Made by a program: the position numbers and the translations under genes | Source: CAZGMC01 sp964526565 | Lineage (GTDB): Bacteria > Pseudomonadota > Alphaproteobacteria > DSM-16000 > Inquilinaceae | Assembly: GCA_964526565.1 (NCBI GenBank) | Contig: CAZGMC010000003.1 | Location: forward strand, 30,921-94,920 | Reading direction: 5' to 3' | Length of the DNA: 64,000 nucleotides | In this document: positions 46,753 to 54,953 of the stretch, piece after piece | Position numbering within the stretch: position 1 is the stretch's first letter | How the letters are laid out: the number at the start of each line of letters is the position of its first letter | Notes under the pieces: generated by a model | Database searches by the model: none | The model's input: the letters and a program-made list of their open reading frames with translations, nothing else | Told to the model about the DNA's origin: nothing

Positions 46753-46905
46753 GGCTTTGCCAATTGGCCGGCAATGGGGCTGCATGCCATGAAATGCATC
46801 GTTGAATATGCATACATGGGCATTCTATCCTTTGTAGATTGATTTTTTCCTAGCGTAAACGTGCGCTTTGGGGTACTTTAAGCGGCAGTCGATAGCCGAG
46901 ATCCG

Positions 46906-47385
46906 GTGACGGCCGTGTCCCAGCAACGCTCTTCATGGATGATCCTGCCGCTCGCCCTGCTCGTGATGGTCGGCGCGGCGGCACCGGTGCGGGCCAGCGA
47001 GCCATTGCCCGGCCCCGTGCCGGCAACGGTGGTGCAGGTGATCGACGGCGATACGATCACCGTGCGCGCCCGCATCTGGCTGGGCCAGGAGGTGGAGACG
47101 AACGTCCGCGTCGCCGGCATCGACACGCCGGAACTGCGTGGCGCCTGCGACAGCGAACGGGCCCTCGCCGCGCGCGCCCGCGACATGCTGATCCGCCTCA
47201 TCGGTGAAGAGCCCGTGGCCCTGCGCGACATCGAGTACGACAGGTACGGCGGCCGCGTGGTTGCCCGTGTCGAGACGGCGGCGGGCGACGTGGCGACACC
47301 CCTGATCGATGCCGGCCTGGCCCAACCCTATGGCGGCAGAGGGTCGCGTCCCGACTGGTGCGCCGTGGTCGTGCTGCCGGAATGA
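46906..47385 (+). CDS. Secreted thermonuclease (SNase-like)
   Basis: A 159-residue protein with a signal peptide (ILPLALLVMVGAAAPVRAS) and one SNase-like OB-fold domain. The motifs ATVVQVIDGDTITVRARIWL, VRVAGIDTPELRG and DIEYDRYGGRVVARV contain the family's catalytic Asp/Arg/Glu positions. The GTG start at 46906 is chosen; ATG 46939 would still leave a usable signal peptide. An AT-rich promoter-like region lies directly upstream. It is predicted to be exported and able to cut nucleic acid. Confidence 0.85.
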   Translation: MTAVSQQRSSWMILPLALLVMVGAAAPVRASEPLPGPVPATVVQVIDGDTITVRARIWLGQEVETNVRVAGIDTPELRGACDSERALAARARDMLIRLIGEEPVALRDIEYDRYGGRVVARVETAAGDVATPLIDAGLAQPYGGRGSRPDWCAVVVLPE

Positions 47386-47538
47386 CCGCGGGTCATGCCT
47401 GCCACAGGGCCCGAATGGCCCGAGGGTTCTGAAAATTGCCCGTGGGAACGCGTGCCCGCCGCCGGATCGGATATCCGGCGGCCGGGTCCCTTGCCGGCAG
47501 TCCAGGGGACTTCTGCGGTGGCCCTTCTGGTCGCGGCC

Positions 47539-48273
47539 CTAGAACCGGCGCAGCAGCGGGTTGAGCAGGCGAGCGAATCGCCCGGTCAGCCGCAGCGGTG
47601 CGTCGGTCACAGCCAGGCAGTAGCAGTCCTCGCCCAGGTCGGCGACCGGGCGGTGCGTCACCTCGCGGTCGGAGATGGCGACGTCGCCGCGCAGGTACTG
47701 GCCGTACTCGTCCGTAAAGCCGCCGGCCAGCACCAGCGTCATCTCTGTGCCGGCGTGGGTATGCGCCGGCACAGCCATGCCGTCGCGAATGCGCAGCAGG
47801 CGGGCCCGCATCCGCGGGTCGGCAAGCGGCAGCGGCACGCGGTCAATGCCTCGCACGACCGGACGCCACGGCAGCGACGCGAGATCACCCTGCAGATAGC
47901 TGCGCAAGGGCTGCGGCACGGCGAGCATCCCGTTCCCCGCCGCCGGCGCACGACCGGTCCGCGCGCCCGGTGCCACAGGTTCCGGCTCAGGTTCCGGCTC
48001 CGGCTCCGGCTCCGGCGCATCCAGCCGGGCCATCAGGGCCTGGAAGCTGCCGGCGCTCATTGCCTCCGGCGCCACCTCGTCGAGCAGGCAGCCGCCAAGG
48101 TGCTCGTAGACGTCCAGCTCGGTCCGGCACTCGGGGCACAGGGCCAGGTGCGTGGCAACCAGCAGGCCGACCGCCTCCCCGCACGCTCCGGCGGCGTAGT
48201 CCAGGAGCAGCTCCTCGTGCGGATGGTGGCTGGGCATGGCCACCGACTCGGGGGGCACGCGCGCGGACATCAT
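47539..48273 (-). CDS. chrR: Anti-sigma factor ChrR
   Basis: A 244-residue zinc-binding anti-sigma factor of the ChrR family, which holds RpoE inactive until singlet oxygen or peroxides appear. The N-terminal ZAS domain has HPHEELLLDYAAG and THLALCPEC (H-x3-C-x2-C). A C-terminal cupin domain has AVPAHTHAGTEMTLVLAGGF and YLRGDVAISDREVTHRP. Between them lies a run of (EP) repeats, six or so, encoded by a 6-bp repeat. Its ATG overlaps the rpoE stop (ATGA). Start MPSHHPHEEL 12 codons on is a weaker alternative. Confidence 0.92.
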   Translation of the reverse strand: MMSARVPPESVAMPSHHPHEELLLDYAAGACGEAVGLLVATHLALCPECRTELDVYEHLGGCLLDEVAPEAMSAGSFQALMARLDAPEPEPEPEPEPEPVAPGARTGRAPAAGNGMLAVPQPLRSYLQGDLASLPWRPVVRGIDRVPLPLADPRMRARLLRIRDGMAVPAHTHAGTEMTLVLAGGFTDEYGQYLRGDVAISDREVTHRPVADLGEDCYCLAVTDAPLRLTGRFARLLNPLLRRF

Positions 48274-48926
48274 TGCGAATCCTTCAGTTCCTTGCGCAGA
48301 CGCGCCATGGCCAGCCGGATGCGCGACTTCACCGTGCCCAGCGGCAGATTGCGCTCGGCGGCGATGACGCTGTGCGGCTTGTCCTCGAAGAACGCCATCT
48401 GCAGCAGTTCCTTCTGCTCGTCGGGCAACGTGCTGACGGCGGCGCGCAACCGATCGGCATCCTGGGCCGACTCCACCGCGACGTCGGCGGCCGCGTCCGT
48501 GGCCGGCACCAGCGCCGGGTCGTCGGGGTCAAGCTCCGGGCGCCGCTCGCGCCGCAGCATGTCGATGCGCTTGTTCCGGGCGATCGTGAACACCCAGGTG
48601 CTGGCATCGGCCAGTGCCGGGTCGTAACGGTCGGCACGGCGCCACAGCGTGACCATCACCTCCTGCACCACCTCCTCCGCCGTCGCCGCATCGGTCCCGC
48701 GCCGCATCAGGTAGGCTTTGATGCGTGGCGCAAAGTGGCCGAAGATGGCGGCGAATGCCGCCTTGTCGCGCCGCTCGCCCACTGCGATCAGCAGCCCGTT
48801 CAAGGCGCTTCGTCCGCCGGCGCCATCCGGCCCGTGTTTCAGCCGCTCGTCCATTGCCCCATAAAACGGCATCGGCGCGCCGGTCACAAGGGACACCGGA
48901 GAATTGGCAGAGGCGTCGAATGGCAT
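48270..48926 (-). CDS. rpoE: ECF sigma factor RpoE (ChrR-partnered, ECF11 type)
   Basis: A 218-residue sigma-70 family factor. Region 2 has YLMRRGTDAATAEEVVQEVM and STWVFTIARNKRIDMLRRER. Region 4 has LPDEQKELLQMAFFEDKPHS followed by GTVKSRIRLAMARLRKEL. The length and direct coupling with chrR place it with the photooxidative-stress group known from Rhodobacter. A promoter with its expected recognition sequence lies upstream, so it is probably autoregulated. Confidence 0.93.
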   Translation of the reverse strand: MPFDASANSPVSLVTGAPMPFYGAMDERLKHGPDGAGGRSALNGLLIAVGERRDKAAFAAIFGHFAPRIKAYLMRRGTDAATAEEVVQEVMVTLWRRADRYDPALADASTWVFTIARNKRIDMLRRERRPELDPDDPALVPATDAAADVAVESAQDADRLRAAVSTLPDEQKELLQMAFFEDKPHSVIAAERNLPLGTVKSRIRLAMARLRKELKDSQ

Positions 48927-48964
48927 GGCAACGACAAGGGTAGCGCAGCAGGTCTCGCTCGCTT

Positions 48965-48991
48965 ATACGGGAGCCCGGCAACGGCGGATCA
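48965..48991 (-). promoter_or_regulatory. Probable RpoE-dependent promoter of rpoE-chrR
   Basis: On the minus strand TGATC and CGTAT are separated by 17 bases, fitting the -35 TGATC / -10 CGTA-type promoter of the RpoE-ChrR group. It lies about 40 bp before the rpoE start, as expected for autoregulation. Confidence 0.65.
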
Positions 48992-49100
48992 GGATCCGAA
49001 CCGCAAAAATGTCCAAAACGGCCGACAGCTATCGGTGCCGAGCCGCGCCCCGCCGGGCCTGCCCGCCATCGCCATGAAAACGCTAGACACGTGCAGCGCC

Positions 49101-49625
49101 ATGACAAGACTTCCAGGCATCGTTCTGACGATACTCGTTTCCGCCCTGATCGTGGCCGGCACGGCGACTCAGGCCGCGGCGCAGGAGGTGGAATACCTCG
49201 GCACGAATCGCGACTGGCACGCGTTCCAGTACATGGAGAACGGCAATCGCGTGTGCTACATGGCGAGCCGCCCCACCGACGAGGAGGGCAACTACAGCCG
49301 CCGCGGCGACGTGTTCGTGCTGGTCACCCACCGCCCGGCGGAGAACAGCCGCAACGTCGTCAGCTTCATTGCCGGCTACACCTATCAGCCGGGCAGCGAG
49401 GCCTCGGTCACCATCGGCGGCGACACCTTCAGCCTGTTCACCGAGGGCGACACCGCCTGGGCGCGCGACGCCGCCACCGATGAGCGGCTGATCAACGCCA
49501 TGCGGCGCGGCGCCAACATGGTGGTGCGCGGCACCTCCAGCCGCGGCACCCTGACCACCGACACCTACAGCCTGTTCGGCTTCACCGCGACCTACGAACA
49601 GATCTCGGAGGCCTGCGGGCTCTAG
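49101..49625 (+). CDS. Invasion-associated locus B (IalB) family protein
   Basis: A 174-residue exported protein. Signal peptide TRLPGIVLTILVSALIVAGT then ATQAAAQE. The mature domain has DWHAFQYMENGNRVCYMASR and VTIGGDTFSLFTEGDTAWAR, with RGTLTTDTYSLFGFTATYEQ near the C-terminus, as in IalB/Omp-associated alphaproteobacterial proteins. Its function outside Bartonella is unclear. An in-frame ATG at 49074 would add nine residues. It diverges from rpoE-chrR, so it could be part of that stress response, but no promoter of that type was seen on its side. Confidence 0.82.
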   Translation: MTRLPGIVLTILVSALIVAGTATQAAAQEVEYLGTNRDWHAFQYMENGNRVCYMASRPTDEEGNYSRRGDVFVLVTHRPAENSRNVVSFIAGYTYQPGSEASVTIGGDTFSLFTEGDTAWARDAATDERLINAMRRGANMVVRGTSSRGTLTTDTYSLFGFTATYEQISEACGL

Positions 49626-49698
49626 GTCCCGGCCGCAGCGCCACCCGACGGGCGGCCAGCGGTTGCGGGGGCGGCCGCACCGACCATATCGATGGCCC

Positions 49699-50934
49699 AT
49701 GAGCATCGTCAGCCACGCCTCGGTCTTCGCGCCGCCGCCGCCGCGGGCCGACGGGCGCATCGACCTCGCCGGCCTGACCCGCGCTGAATTGGCCGCGGCA
49801 GTGGCCGGCCTGGGCGAGCCGCCGTTCCGTGCCGCCCAGTTGTGGCGCTGGATTCACCGCCGCGGCGCCACCGACTTCGCCGACATGACCGACCTGGGCA
49901 AGCCCCTGCGCGCCCGTCTGGCGGACGGTTTCGTGGTCGGCCGCCCGGCGGTGTCGCGCGAGCAGGTCTCGGCCGACGGCACGCGCAAATGGCTGGTGCG
50001 GCTGGGCGACGGCCGCGAGGTCGAGGCGGTGTTCATCCCCGACGAGGACCGCGGCACGCTGTGCGTGTCGAGCCAGGTCGGCTGCACCCTGACCTGCCGC
50101 TTCTGCCACACCGGCACCCAGCGCCTGGTGCGCAACCTGCAGGCCGGGGAGATCGTCGCCCAGGTGCAGCTGGCCCGCGACCGCCTGGGCGACTGGGGAC
50201 AGGCCAGCCAGGACCGGGCGCTGACCAACATCGTCCTGATGGGCATGGGCGAGCCGCTGTACAATTTCGACAACGTCGCCCGCGCCATGCGCGTCGTCAT
50301 GGACGGCGAGGGCATCGCCGTGTCGCGGCGGCGCATCACCCTGTCCACCGCCGGCGTCGTGCCAATGATGCACCGCTGCGGCGAGGAGCTGGGCGTCAAC
50401 CTGGCGGTCAGCCTGCACGCCGTCACCGATACGCTGCGCGACGAGCTGGTGCCGCTGAACCGCAAGTACCCGCTGGCCGCGCTGATGGCGGCGTGCCGCG
50501 CCTATCCCGGCCTCAACAACGCGCGGCGCATCACCTTCGAGTACGTCATGCTGGACGGGATCAACGATTCCCCCGCCGACGCGCGCGAGCTCTTGCGCCT
50601 GATCCGCGGCATCCCGGCCAAGGTCAACCTGATCCCGTTCAACCCGTGGCCGGGCGCGCCCTATGCCTGTTCGCCCCCCGCCGCGATCGAGCGCTTTGCC
50701 GGCATTGTCATGGCTGCCGGCTACCCCAGCCCGGTGCGCACCCCGCGCGGCCGCGACATCCTGGCCGCCTGCGGCCAGCTCAAGTCCGACAGCCTGAAGC
50801 TGCGCGCGGCCCGCCCCGCCGGCACCTCCACTGGCACCTCCACCGGCACCTCCACTGGCACCTCCACTGGCACCTCCACCGGCACAGTCCCGGCCGGCAC
50901 AGTCCCGGCCGGCACAGTCCCGGCCGGCGCCTGA
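49699..50934 (+). CDS. rlmN: Dual-specificity RNA methyltransferase RlmN with repetitive tail
   Basis: A 411-residue radical-SAM enzyme methylating C2 of A2503 in 23S rRNA and A37 in some tRNAs. The radical-SAM motif is CTLTCRFC (C-x3-C-x2-C). Further motifs: NIVLMGMGEPLYNFDNVARA, SRRRITLSTAGVVPMMHRCG, LAVSLHAVTDTLRDELVPLN and the essential late Cys in RTPRGRDILAACGQL. After LRAARPA the protein ends in about 36 residues of pure repeats, GTST and then GTVPA, encoded by two adjacent tandem arrays. This tail is not part of the family. Confidence 0.95.
   Translation: MSIVSHASVFAPPPPRADGRIDLAGLTRAELAAAVAGLGEPPFRAAQLWRWIHRRGATDFADMTDLGKPLRARLADGFVVGRPAVSREQVSADGTRKWLVRLGDGREVEAVFIPDEDRGTLCVSSQVGCTLTCRFCHTGTQRLVRNLQAGEIVAQVQLARDRLGDWGQASQDRALTNIVLMGMGEPLYNFDNVARAMRVVMDGEGIAVSRRRITLSTAGVVPMMHRCGEELGVNLAVSLHAVTDTLRDELVPLNRKYPLAALMAACRAYPGLNNARRITFEYVMLDGINDSPADARELLRLIRGIPAKVNLIPFNPWPGAPYACSPPAAIERFAGIVMAAGYPSPVRTPRGRDILAACGQLKSDSLKLRAARPAGTSTGTSTGTSTGTSTGTSTGTVPAGTVPAGTVPAGA
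50821..50925. repeat. Two adjacent in-frame minisatellites at the rlmN 3' end
   Basis: A 12-bp unit (GGCACCTCCACT/C) is repeated five times at 50821-50880, directly followed by a 15-bp unit (GGCACAGTCCCGGCC) repeated three times at 50881-50925. Both begin with GGCAC. They add a Gly-Thr-rich tail before the stop codon. Confidence 0.93.
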
Positions 50935-51017
50935 GCCGTCGCCCCTCGACCCGGCGGGCCGGAGGGACGATGCTCACCGGCGAACCGTGCCGGTCAGGCC
51001 ACCCCGTTGGCGCCTGA

Positions 51018-51263
51018 TCAGGCGGCCGGCGGGACCGCACCGCGGCGTGCCGTGCCGGTCAGGCCGCCGGCCAGGCTGTCCGCCAGCCGCTTGGCCTGGC
51101 AGGCGGCAAGCGCGGCGCCGCTGCCGTCGCGCGGGGCGATGCGCACCAGCGCGTCCAGCGTCATCAGGGTGCTTTCGCGGCTCAGCCGGCTCAGCCGCTC
51201 GACCAGCGTCTCGCCGCCGGGAACCGGTGGTGCCGGGAACTCGATATCAACGGCCACGGGCAT
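51018..51263 (-). CDS. Small protein of unknown function, possibly CtrA-regulated
   Basis: An 81-residue soluble protein that I do not recognise. The start MPVAVDIEFPAPPVPGGETL has a strong AAGAGGAG ribosome site. Residues 20-70 look helical (LVERLSRLSRESTLMTLDAL). No membrane segment or cysteine motif except one Cys. A perfect CtrA box lies 74-88 bp upstream, which suggests cell-cycle or flagellar regulation. It converges with rlmN and diverges from acsA. Confidence 0.65.
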   Translation of the reverse strand: MPVAVDIEFPAPPVPGGETLVERLSRLSRESTLMTLDALVRIAPRDGSGAALAACQAKRLADSLAGGLTGTARRGAVPPAA

Positions 51264-51336
51264 TGCTCCTCTTGTGCGGGCCGCCCGGTTCGGCCGAAAC
51301 GTGCGGCCCGCAGGGTCGATGTTAACGCCGCGCGAC

Positions 51337-51351
51337 TTAACCCGCGGTTAA
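51337..51351 (-). promoter_or_regulatory. Consensus CtrA box between the orphan gene and acsA
   Basis: TTAA-CCCGCGG-TTAA is an exact TTAA-N7-TTAA CtrA site. Two more TTAA half-sites lie nearby (51322-51325 and 51373-51376). It is 74 bp from the small minus-strand gene and 137 bp from acsA, so the small gene is the more likely target. Confidence 0.65.
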
Positions 51352-51487
51352 AGAGTTTCTTTGGTCTGACGGTTGTTAAGCAGACGCGATCCGTGGATAA
51401 TCGCCGCCATTGCGGCCGACCCATGGGCGGTGACTGCGCTGCCGCCCGTCAGCCGAACAAACCAACCGCTCCGGGGGGCAACAGTCC

Positions 51488-53428
51488 ATGACGACCATGA
51501 CGACCCACTTCCCCGTTCCCGACCAGTGGGCGAAGTCGGCCCATGTCGACGACGCCAAGTACCAGGAAATGTATGCCCGCTCGATCCATGACCCCGAGGG
51601 GTTCTGGGCCGAACAGGGCAAGCGGCTCGACTGGTTCAAGCCGTACACGCGCGTCAAGGACGGTGACTTCACCGGCGATGTGCATTTCACGTGGTACGGT
51701 GACGGTACGCTGAACGCCTGCTACAACTGCGTCGATCGGCACGTGGCCACACGCGGTGACCAGCCGGCCATCATCTGGGAAGGCGACAGCCCCCACGAGT
51801 CCGCGACCATCACCTATCGGCAGTTGCAGGAGCACGTCAGCCGGCTGGCCAACGTGCTGAAGGCGCGCGGCGTCAAGAAGGGCGACGTGGTCACCATCTA
51901 CCTGCCGATGATCCCCGAGGCGGCCTACGCCATGCTGGCCTGCGCCCGCATCGGCGCGGTCCACTCGGTGGTGTTCGGCGGCTTCTCGCCCGACAGCCTG
52001 AAGGACCGCATCCAGGGCGGCGAGTCCGTCTGCCTGATCACCGCCGACGAGGGCCTGCGCGGCGGCCGCAAGGTGCCGTTGAAGGCGAACGCCGACCAGG
52101 CGCTGAAGGAGTGCCCGACGATCCACTCCGTCATCGTCGTCAACCGCACCGGCGGCGCGGTCAAGTGGGTCGACGGCCGCGACCTCTGGTACCATGAGGA
52201 GTGCGCCCAGGTCTCGGCCGAGTGCCCGTGCGAGGAGATGAGCGCCGAGGACCCGCTGTTCATCCTCTATACCTCGGGCTCGACCGGCATGCCGAAGGGC
52301 GTGCTGCACACCACCGGCGGTTACATGGTGTACACCGCGCTGACCCACCAGTACGTCTTCGACTACAAGGACGGTGACGTGTACTGGTGCACCGCCGACG
52401 TCGGCTGGGTCACCGGGCACAGCTATATCGTCTATGGCCCCCTGGCCAACGGCGCCCGCACCCTGATGTTCGAGGGTGTGCCGAACTACCCCGACGCGTC
52501 CCGCTTCTGGGAGGTCGTCGACAAGCACAACGTGGCCATCTTCTACACCGCGCCGACCGCCATCCGCGCCCTGATGCGCGAGGGCGAGATGCCGGTCAAG
52601 AAGACGTCGCGCAAGTCGCTCAAGCTGCTCGGCTCGGTCGGCGAGCCGATCAACCCCGAAGCGTGGCTGTGGTACTACAACGTCGTCGGCGACGGCCGCT
52701 GCCCGATCGTCGACACGTGGTGGCAGACCGAGACCGGCGGCATCCTGATCACGCCGCTGCCCGGCGCCACCGAGCTCAAGCCCGGCTCGGCGACCCGCCC
52801 GTTTTTCGGCGTCAAGCCGGTCATCGTCGACGCCGAAGGCAACCACCTGGAGGGCGCCACCGAGGGCAACCTGTGCATCGCCGCGCCCTGGCCGGGGCAG
52901 ATGCGCACGGTGTTCGGCGATCACGAGCGGTTCATACAGACGTACTTCACCACCTATCCGGGGATGTACTTTACCGGTGACGGTTGCCGCCGCGACGCCG
53001 ACGGCTACTACTGGATCACCGGCCGCGTCGACGACGTGATCAACGTGTCGGGCCACCGCATGGGCACTGCCGAGGTGGAGAGCGCGCTGGTCGCCCACCC
53101 GAAGGTGGCCGAGGCGGCGGTGGTCGGCTTCCCGCACGACCTCAAGGGCCAGGGCATCTACGCGTACGTCACCCTCAACGCCGGCGAGGCGACGACCGAG
53201 GCGCTGCGCAAGGAGCTGGTCACCTGGGTGCGCAAGGAGATCGGGCCGATCGCCTCACCCGACCTGATCCAGTGGGCGCCGAGCCTGCCCAAGACCCGTT
53301 CAGGCAAGATCATGCGCCGCATCCTGCGCAAGATCGCCGCCAACGAGTACACGGAGCTCGGCGACACCTCGACCCTGGCCGACCCGACCGTGGTCGAGGA
53401 CCTGATCGAGAACCGCATGAACCGCTGA
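51488..53428 (+). CDS. acsA: Acetyl-CoA synthetase
   Basis: A 646-residue AMP-forming acetate:CoA ligase. The AMP-binding signature is LFILYTSGSTGMPKGV near residue 260. Later motifs are YWCTADVGWVTGHSYIVYGP, VDTWWQTETGGILITPL and YYWITGRVDDVINVSGHRMG. The C-terminal catalytic Lys that is acetylated for control lies in LPKTRSGKIMRRILRK. Length is standard. A strong hairpin follows 40 bp after the stop. Confidence 0.96.
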   Translation: MTTMTTHFPVPDQWAKSAHVDDAKYQEMYARSIHDPEGFWAEQGKRLDWFKPYTRVKDGDFTGDVHFTWYGDGTLNACYNCVDRHVATRGDQPAIIWEGDSPHESATITYRQLQEHVSRLANVLKARGVKKGDVVTIYLPMIPEAAYAMLACARIGAVHSVVFGGFSPDSLKDRIQGGESVCLITADEGLRGGRKVPLKANADQALKECPTIHSVIVVNRTGGAVKWVDGRDLWYHEECAQVSAECPCEEMSAEDPLFILYTSGSTGMPKGVLHTTGGYMVYTALTHQYVFDYKDGDVYWCTADVGWVTGHSYIVYGPLANGARTLMFEGVPNYPDASRFWEVVDKHNVAIFYTAPTAIRALMREGEMPVKKTSRKSLKLLGSVGEPINPEAWLWYYNVVGDGRCPIVDTWWQTETGGILITPLPGATELKPGSATRPFFGVKPVIVDAEGNHLEGATEGNLCIAAPWPGQMRTVFGDHERFIQTYFTTYPGMYFTGDGCRRDADGYYWITGRVDDVINVSGHRMGTAEVESALVAHPKVAEAAVVGFPHDLKGQGIYAYVTLNAGEATTEALRKELVTWVRKEIGPIASPDLIQWAPSLPKTRSGKIMRRILRKIAANEYTELGDTSTLADPTVVEDLIENRMNR

Positions 53429-53467
53429 TCCCGCTCGGGTCTTCTTTCTTGCCCGATCGACCGAGTT

Positions 53468-53491
53468 CCGGGGGCCCGCAGCGGCCCCCGG
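53468..53491 (+). terminator. Hairpin downstream of acsA
   Basis: CCGGGGGCC and GGCCCCCGG form a perfect 9-bp stem with loop CGCAGC. Only a short T run (GTTTC) follows about six bases later, so termination may be partial. Confidence 0.6.
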
Positions 53492-53883
53492 AGCCGTTTC
53501 GGGGGCACCGATACCAGTGCCTCTTTCGATGCGAGGGACAACCGCAGCAGCTGGCGCAAACCAGGGTTCAAGAAACACTCCAGACCTGAAAAAATTGAGA
53601 TGGAACTCATCGTGTGAGGCAAGGCATTACCCACAACAAGGCTGTCATTGCAAGCGAAGCGAAGCAACCCAGTGGCGCCGCAAGCGCGATCGATGGTTTA
53701 CCCAATCGGCAACGCCGGGACTGGGTCGCTTCGCTTCGCTCGCAATGACACATATTTTTTCCGCAATCGCGCATTTATCCATAATGGTGCTGAACCGTAT
53801 TTGCATGGTCCGGGCTTTTGCTTGACCGTCCACCTGGCAGTACACAGCCGCCGGACACGGCGCAGCCGCTTGGGCCCCAGGCA
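53492..53883. other. Intergenic region holding a palindromic repeat element
   Basis: About 390 bp without a real gene. It contains the 108-bp inverted-repeat element at 53643-53750 and then AT-rich DNA up to the hydrolase remnant. Open frames across the element are only apparent. Confidence 0.5.
53643..53750. repeat. Dispersed palindromic element, copy 1
   Basis: Arms of 30 bp, 53643-53672 (TGTCATTGCAAGCGAAGCGA...) and 53721-53750 (...TCGCTTCGCTCGCAATGACA), are inverted copies matching at 28 of 30 positions. The spacer is 48 bp. The GCGAGCGAAGC core is shared with elements at 58921-59030 and 63347-63456. Non-coding, probably a mobile-type or folded-RNA repeat. Confidence 0.85.
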
Positions 53884-54183
53884 TCAACCTTCCTGAAGGA
53901 ACGCGCGCAGCGCCGCGGCGACCCGGTCCGGCCGCTCGCGGTGGGGCCAGAGGCCGCAGTCGGGCCAGCGGACCCCCGGCCCCAGACGCGCGATCACGCC
54001 AGCCCAGGCCGCGGCGCTGTCCGCGATGCCGTGCAGGAACAGCACCGGCGGTCCGCGGCCGGTGTCGATGCGGTCGATGGTCTGCGCCAACCAACCCCCC
54101 TCTTGAAAAGCATCTGTAGCGGCGCCGGGCCTGCAATGTTTCGCGCTGCGCGCAAATGACGTGCCCGATCGGACGACCGGCAA
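53884..54183 (-). pseudogene. Alpha/beta hydrolase with internal deletion
   Basis: The start of an alpha/beta hydrolase (RIDTGRGPPVLFLHGIADSA, the oxyanion HG motif) is joined in frame to what reads as the very end of such a protein (PDCGLWPHRERPDRVAAALR). The latter normally contains the catalytic His at the C-terminus. The central 150-190 residues with the nucleophile Ser and acid are gone, so no enzyme activity is expected. The 99-residue frame runs from an arbitrary ATG; the true start may be internal. It converges with nothing and lies next to a palindromic repeat. Confidence 0.65.
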
Positions 54184-54295
54184 TCATGCGCCGGTCGTGA
54201 TCACCTGAAATGGCGGCAAACCGGCGGTCAGCGCCGCCTTGCCGCCGCTGCACCCGCGCTTTACCCTCGGGCAAAACCGTACGGGGAGGACGGTC

Positions 54296-54880
54296 ATGGA
54301 GCTGACCGGGGAATACCGGATCGAGGCGCCGCGCGAGCGGGTGTGGGCGGCGCTCAACGACCCCGAGATATTGCGCCAGTGCATCCCCGGCTGCGAATCG
54401 CTGGAGCGGGTCTCCGACACGCAGATGACCACGAAGACCCAGACCAGGGTCGGCCCGGTCAAGGCGCGGTTCACGGGCGTGGTCACGCTGTCCGACGTCA
54501 ACGCGCCGGAAAGCTGCACCCTGTCCGGCGAGGGCAAGGGCGGTGCCGCCGGCTTCGCCAAGGGCTCGGCGCGGGTCCACCTGGCCGAGGCCGGCGCGGC
54601 GGCCACCGTGCTGACCTGTCACGTCGACGCGGCGGTCGGCGGCAAGCTGGCCCAGCTCGGCTCGCGCCTGGTCGCCGGCACGGCGCGCAAGCTGTTCGAC
54701 GAGTTCTTTTCCAGCTTCGTCGCGATCGTGGCGCCGGCCGCCGCCGAACCGGCCGTCGGCGCGGTCGCGGCGAAGGCGCCGGAAGTGCCCCCGGCACCCG
54801 CCCCTCCGGGCCTGAGCCCGGTGGTGTGGATCGGCGCCACCCTGGTGCTGGTCTTGGTGCTGATCCTGCTGTTCAACTGA
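54296..54880 (+). CDS. coxG: CoxG-like SRPBCC protein with C-terminal membrane anchor
   Basis: A 194-residue protein of the CO-dehydrogenase subunit G family (SRPBCC fold). The start MELTGEYRIEAPRERVWAAL has a GGGGAGGA site, followed by NDPEILRQCIPGCESLERVS. After an Ala/Pro linker, a C-terminal helix (VVWIGATLVLVLVLILLF) anchors it in the membrane. In carboxydotrophs CoxG recruits CO dehydrogenase to the membrane. No coxSML genes are here, but CoxD/CoxE-like genes are at 12.5-14.6 kb. Confidence 0.88.
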   Translation: MELTGEYRIEAPRERVWAALNDPEILRQCIPGCESLERVSDTQMTTKTQTRVGPVKARFTGVVTLSDVNAPESCTLSGEGKGGAAGFAKGSARVHLAEAGAAATVLTCHVDAAVGGKLAQLGSRLVAGTARKLFDEFFSSFVAIVAPAAAEPAVGAVAAKAPEVPPAPAPPGLSPVVWIGATLVLVLVLILLFN

Positions 54881-54953
54881 CGCACGGGCAGCGCCCGACC
54901 GGTAGGCGACGGCCGCTGCCGCCGCTCCCGGCCGGGCGCGTCAATGCGTGCCG

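Noticed and set aside
50821..50925. CRISPR-like array
   Set aside because: Units are immediately adjacent with no unique spacers and keep the rlmN frame; they are minisatellites. The same holds for all other arrays in the window.
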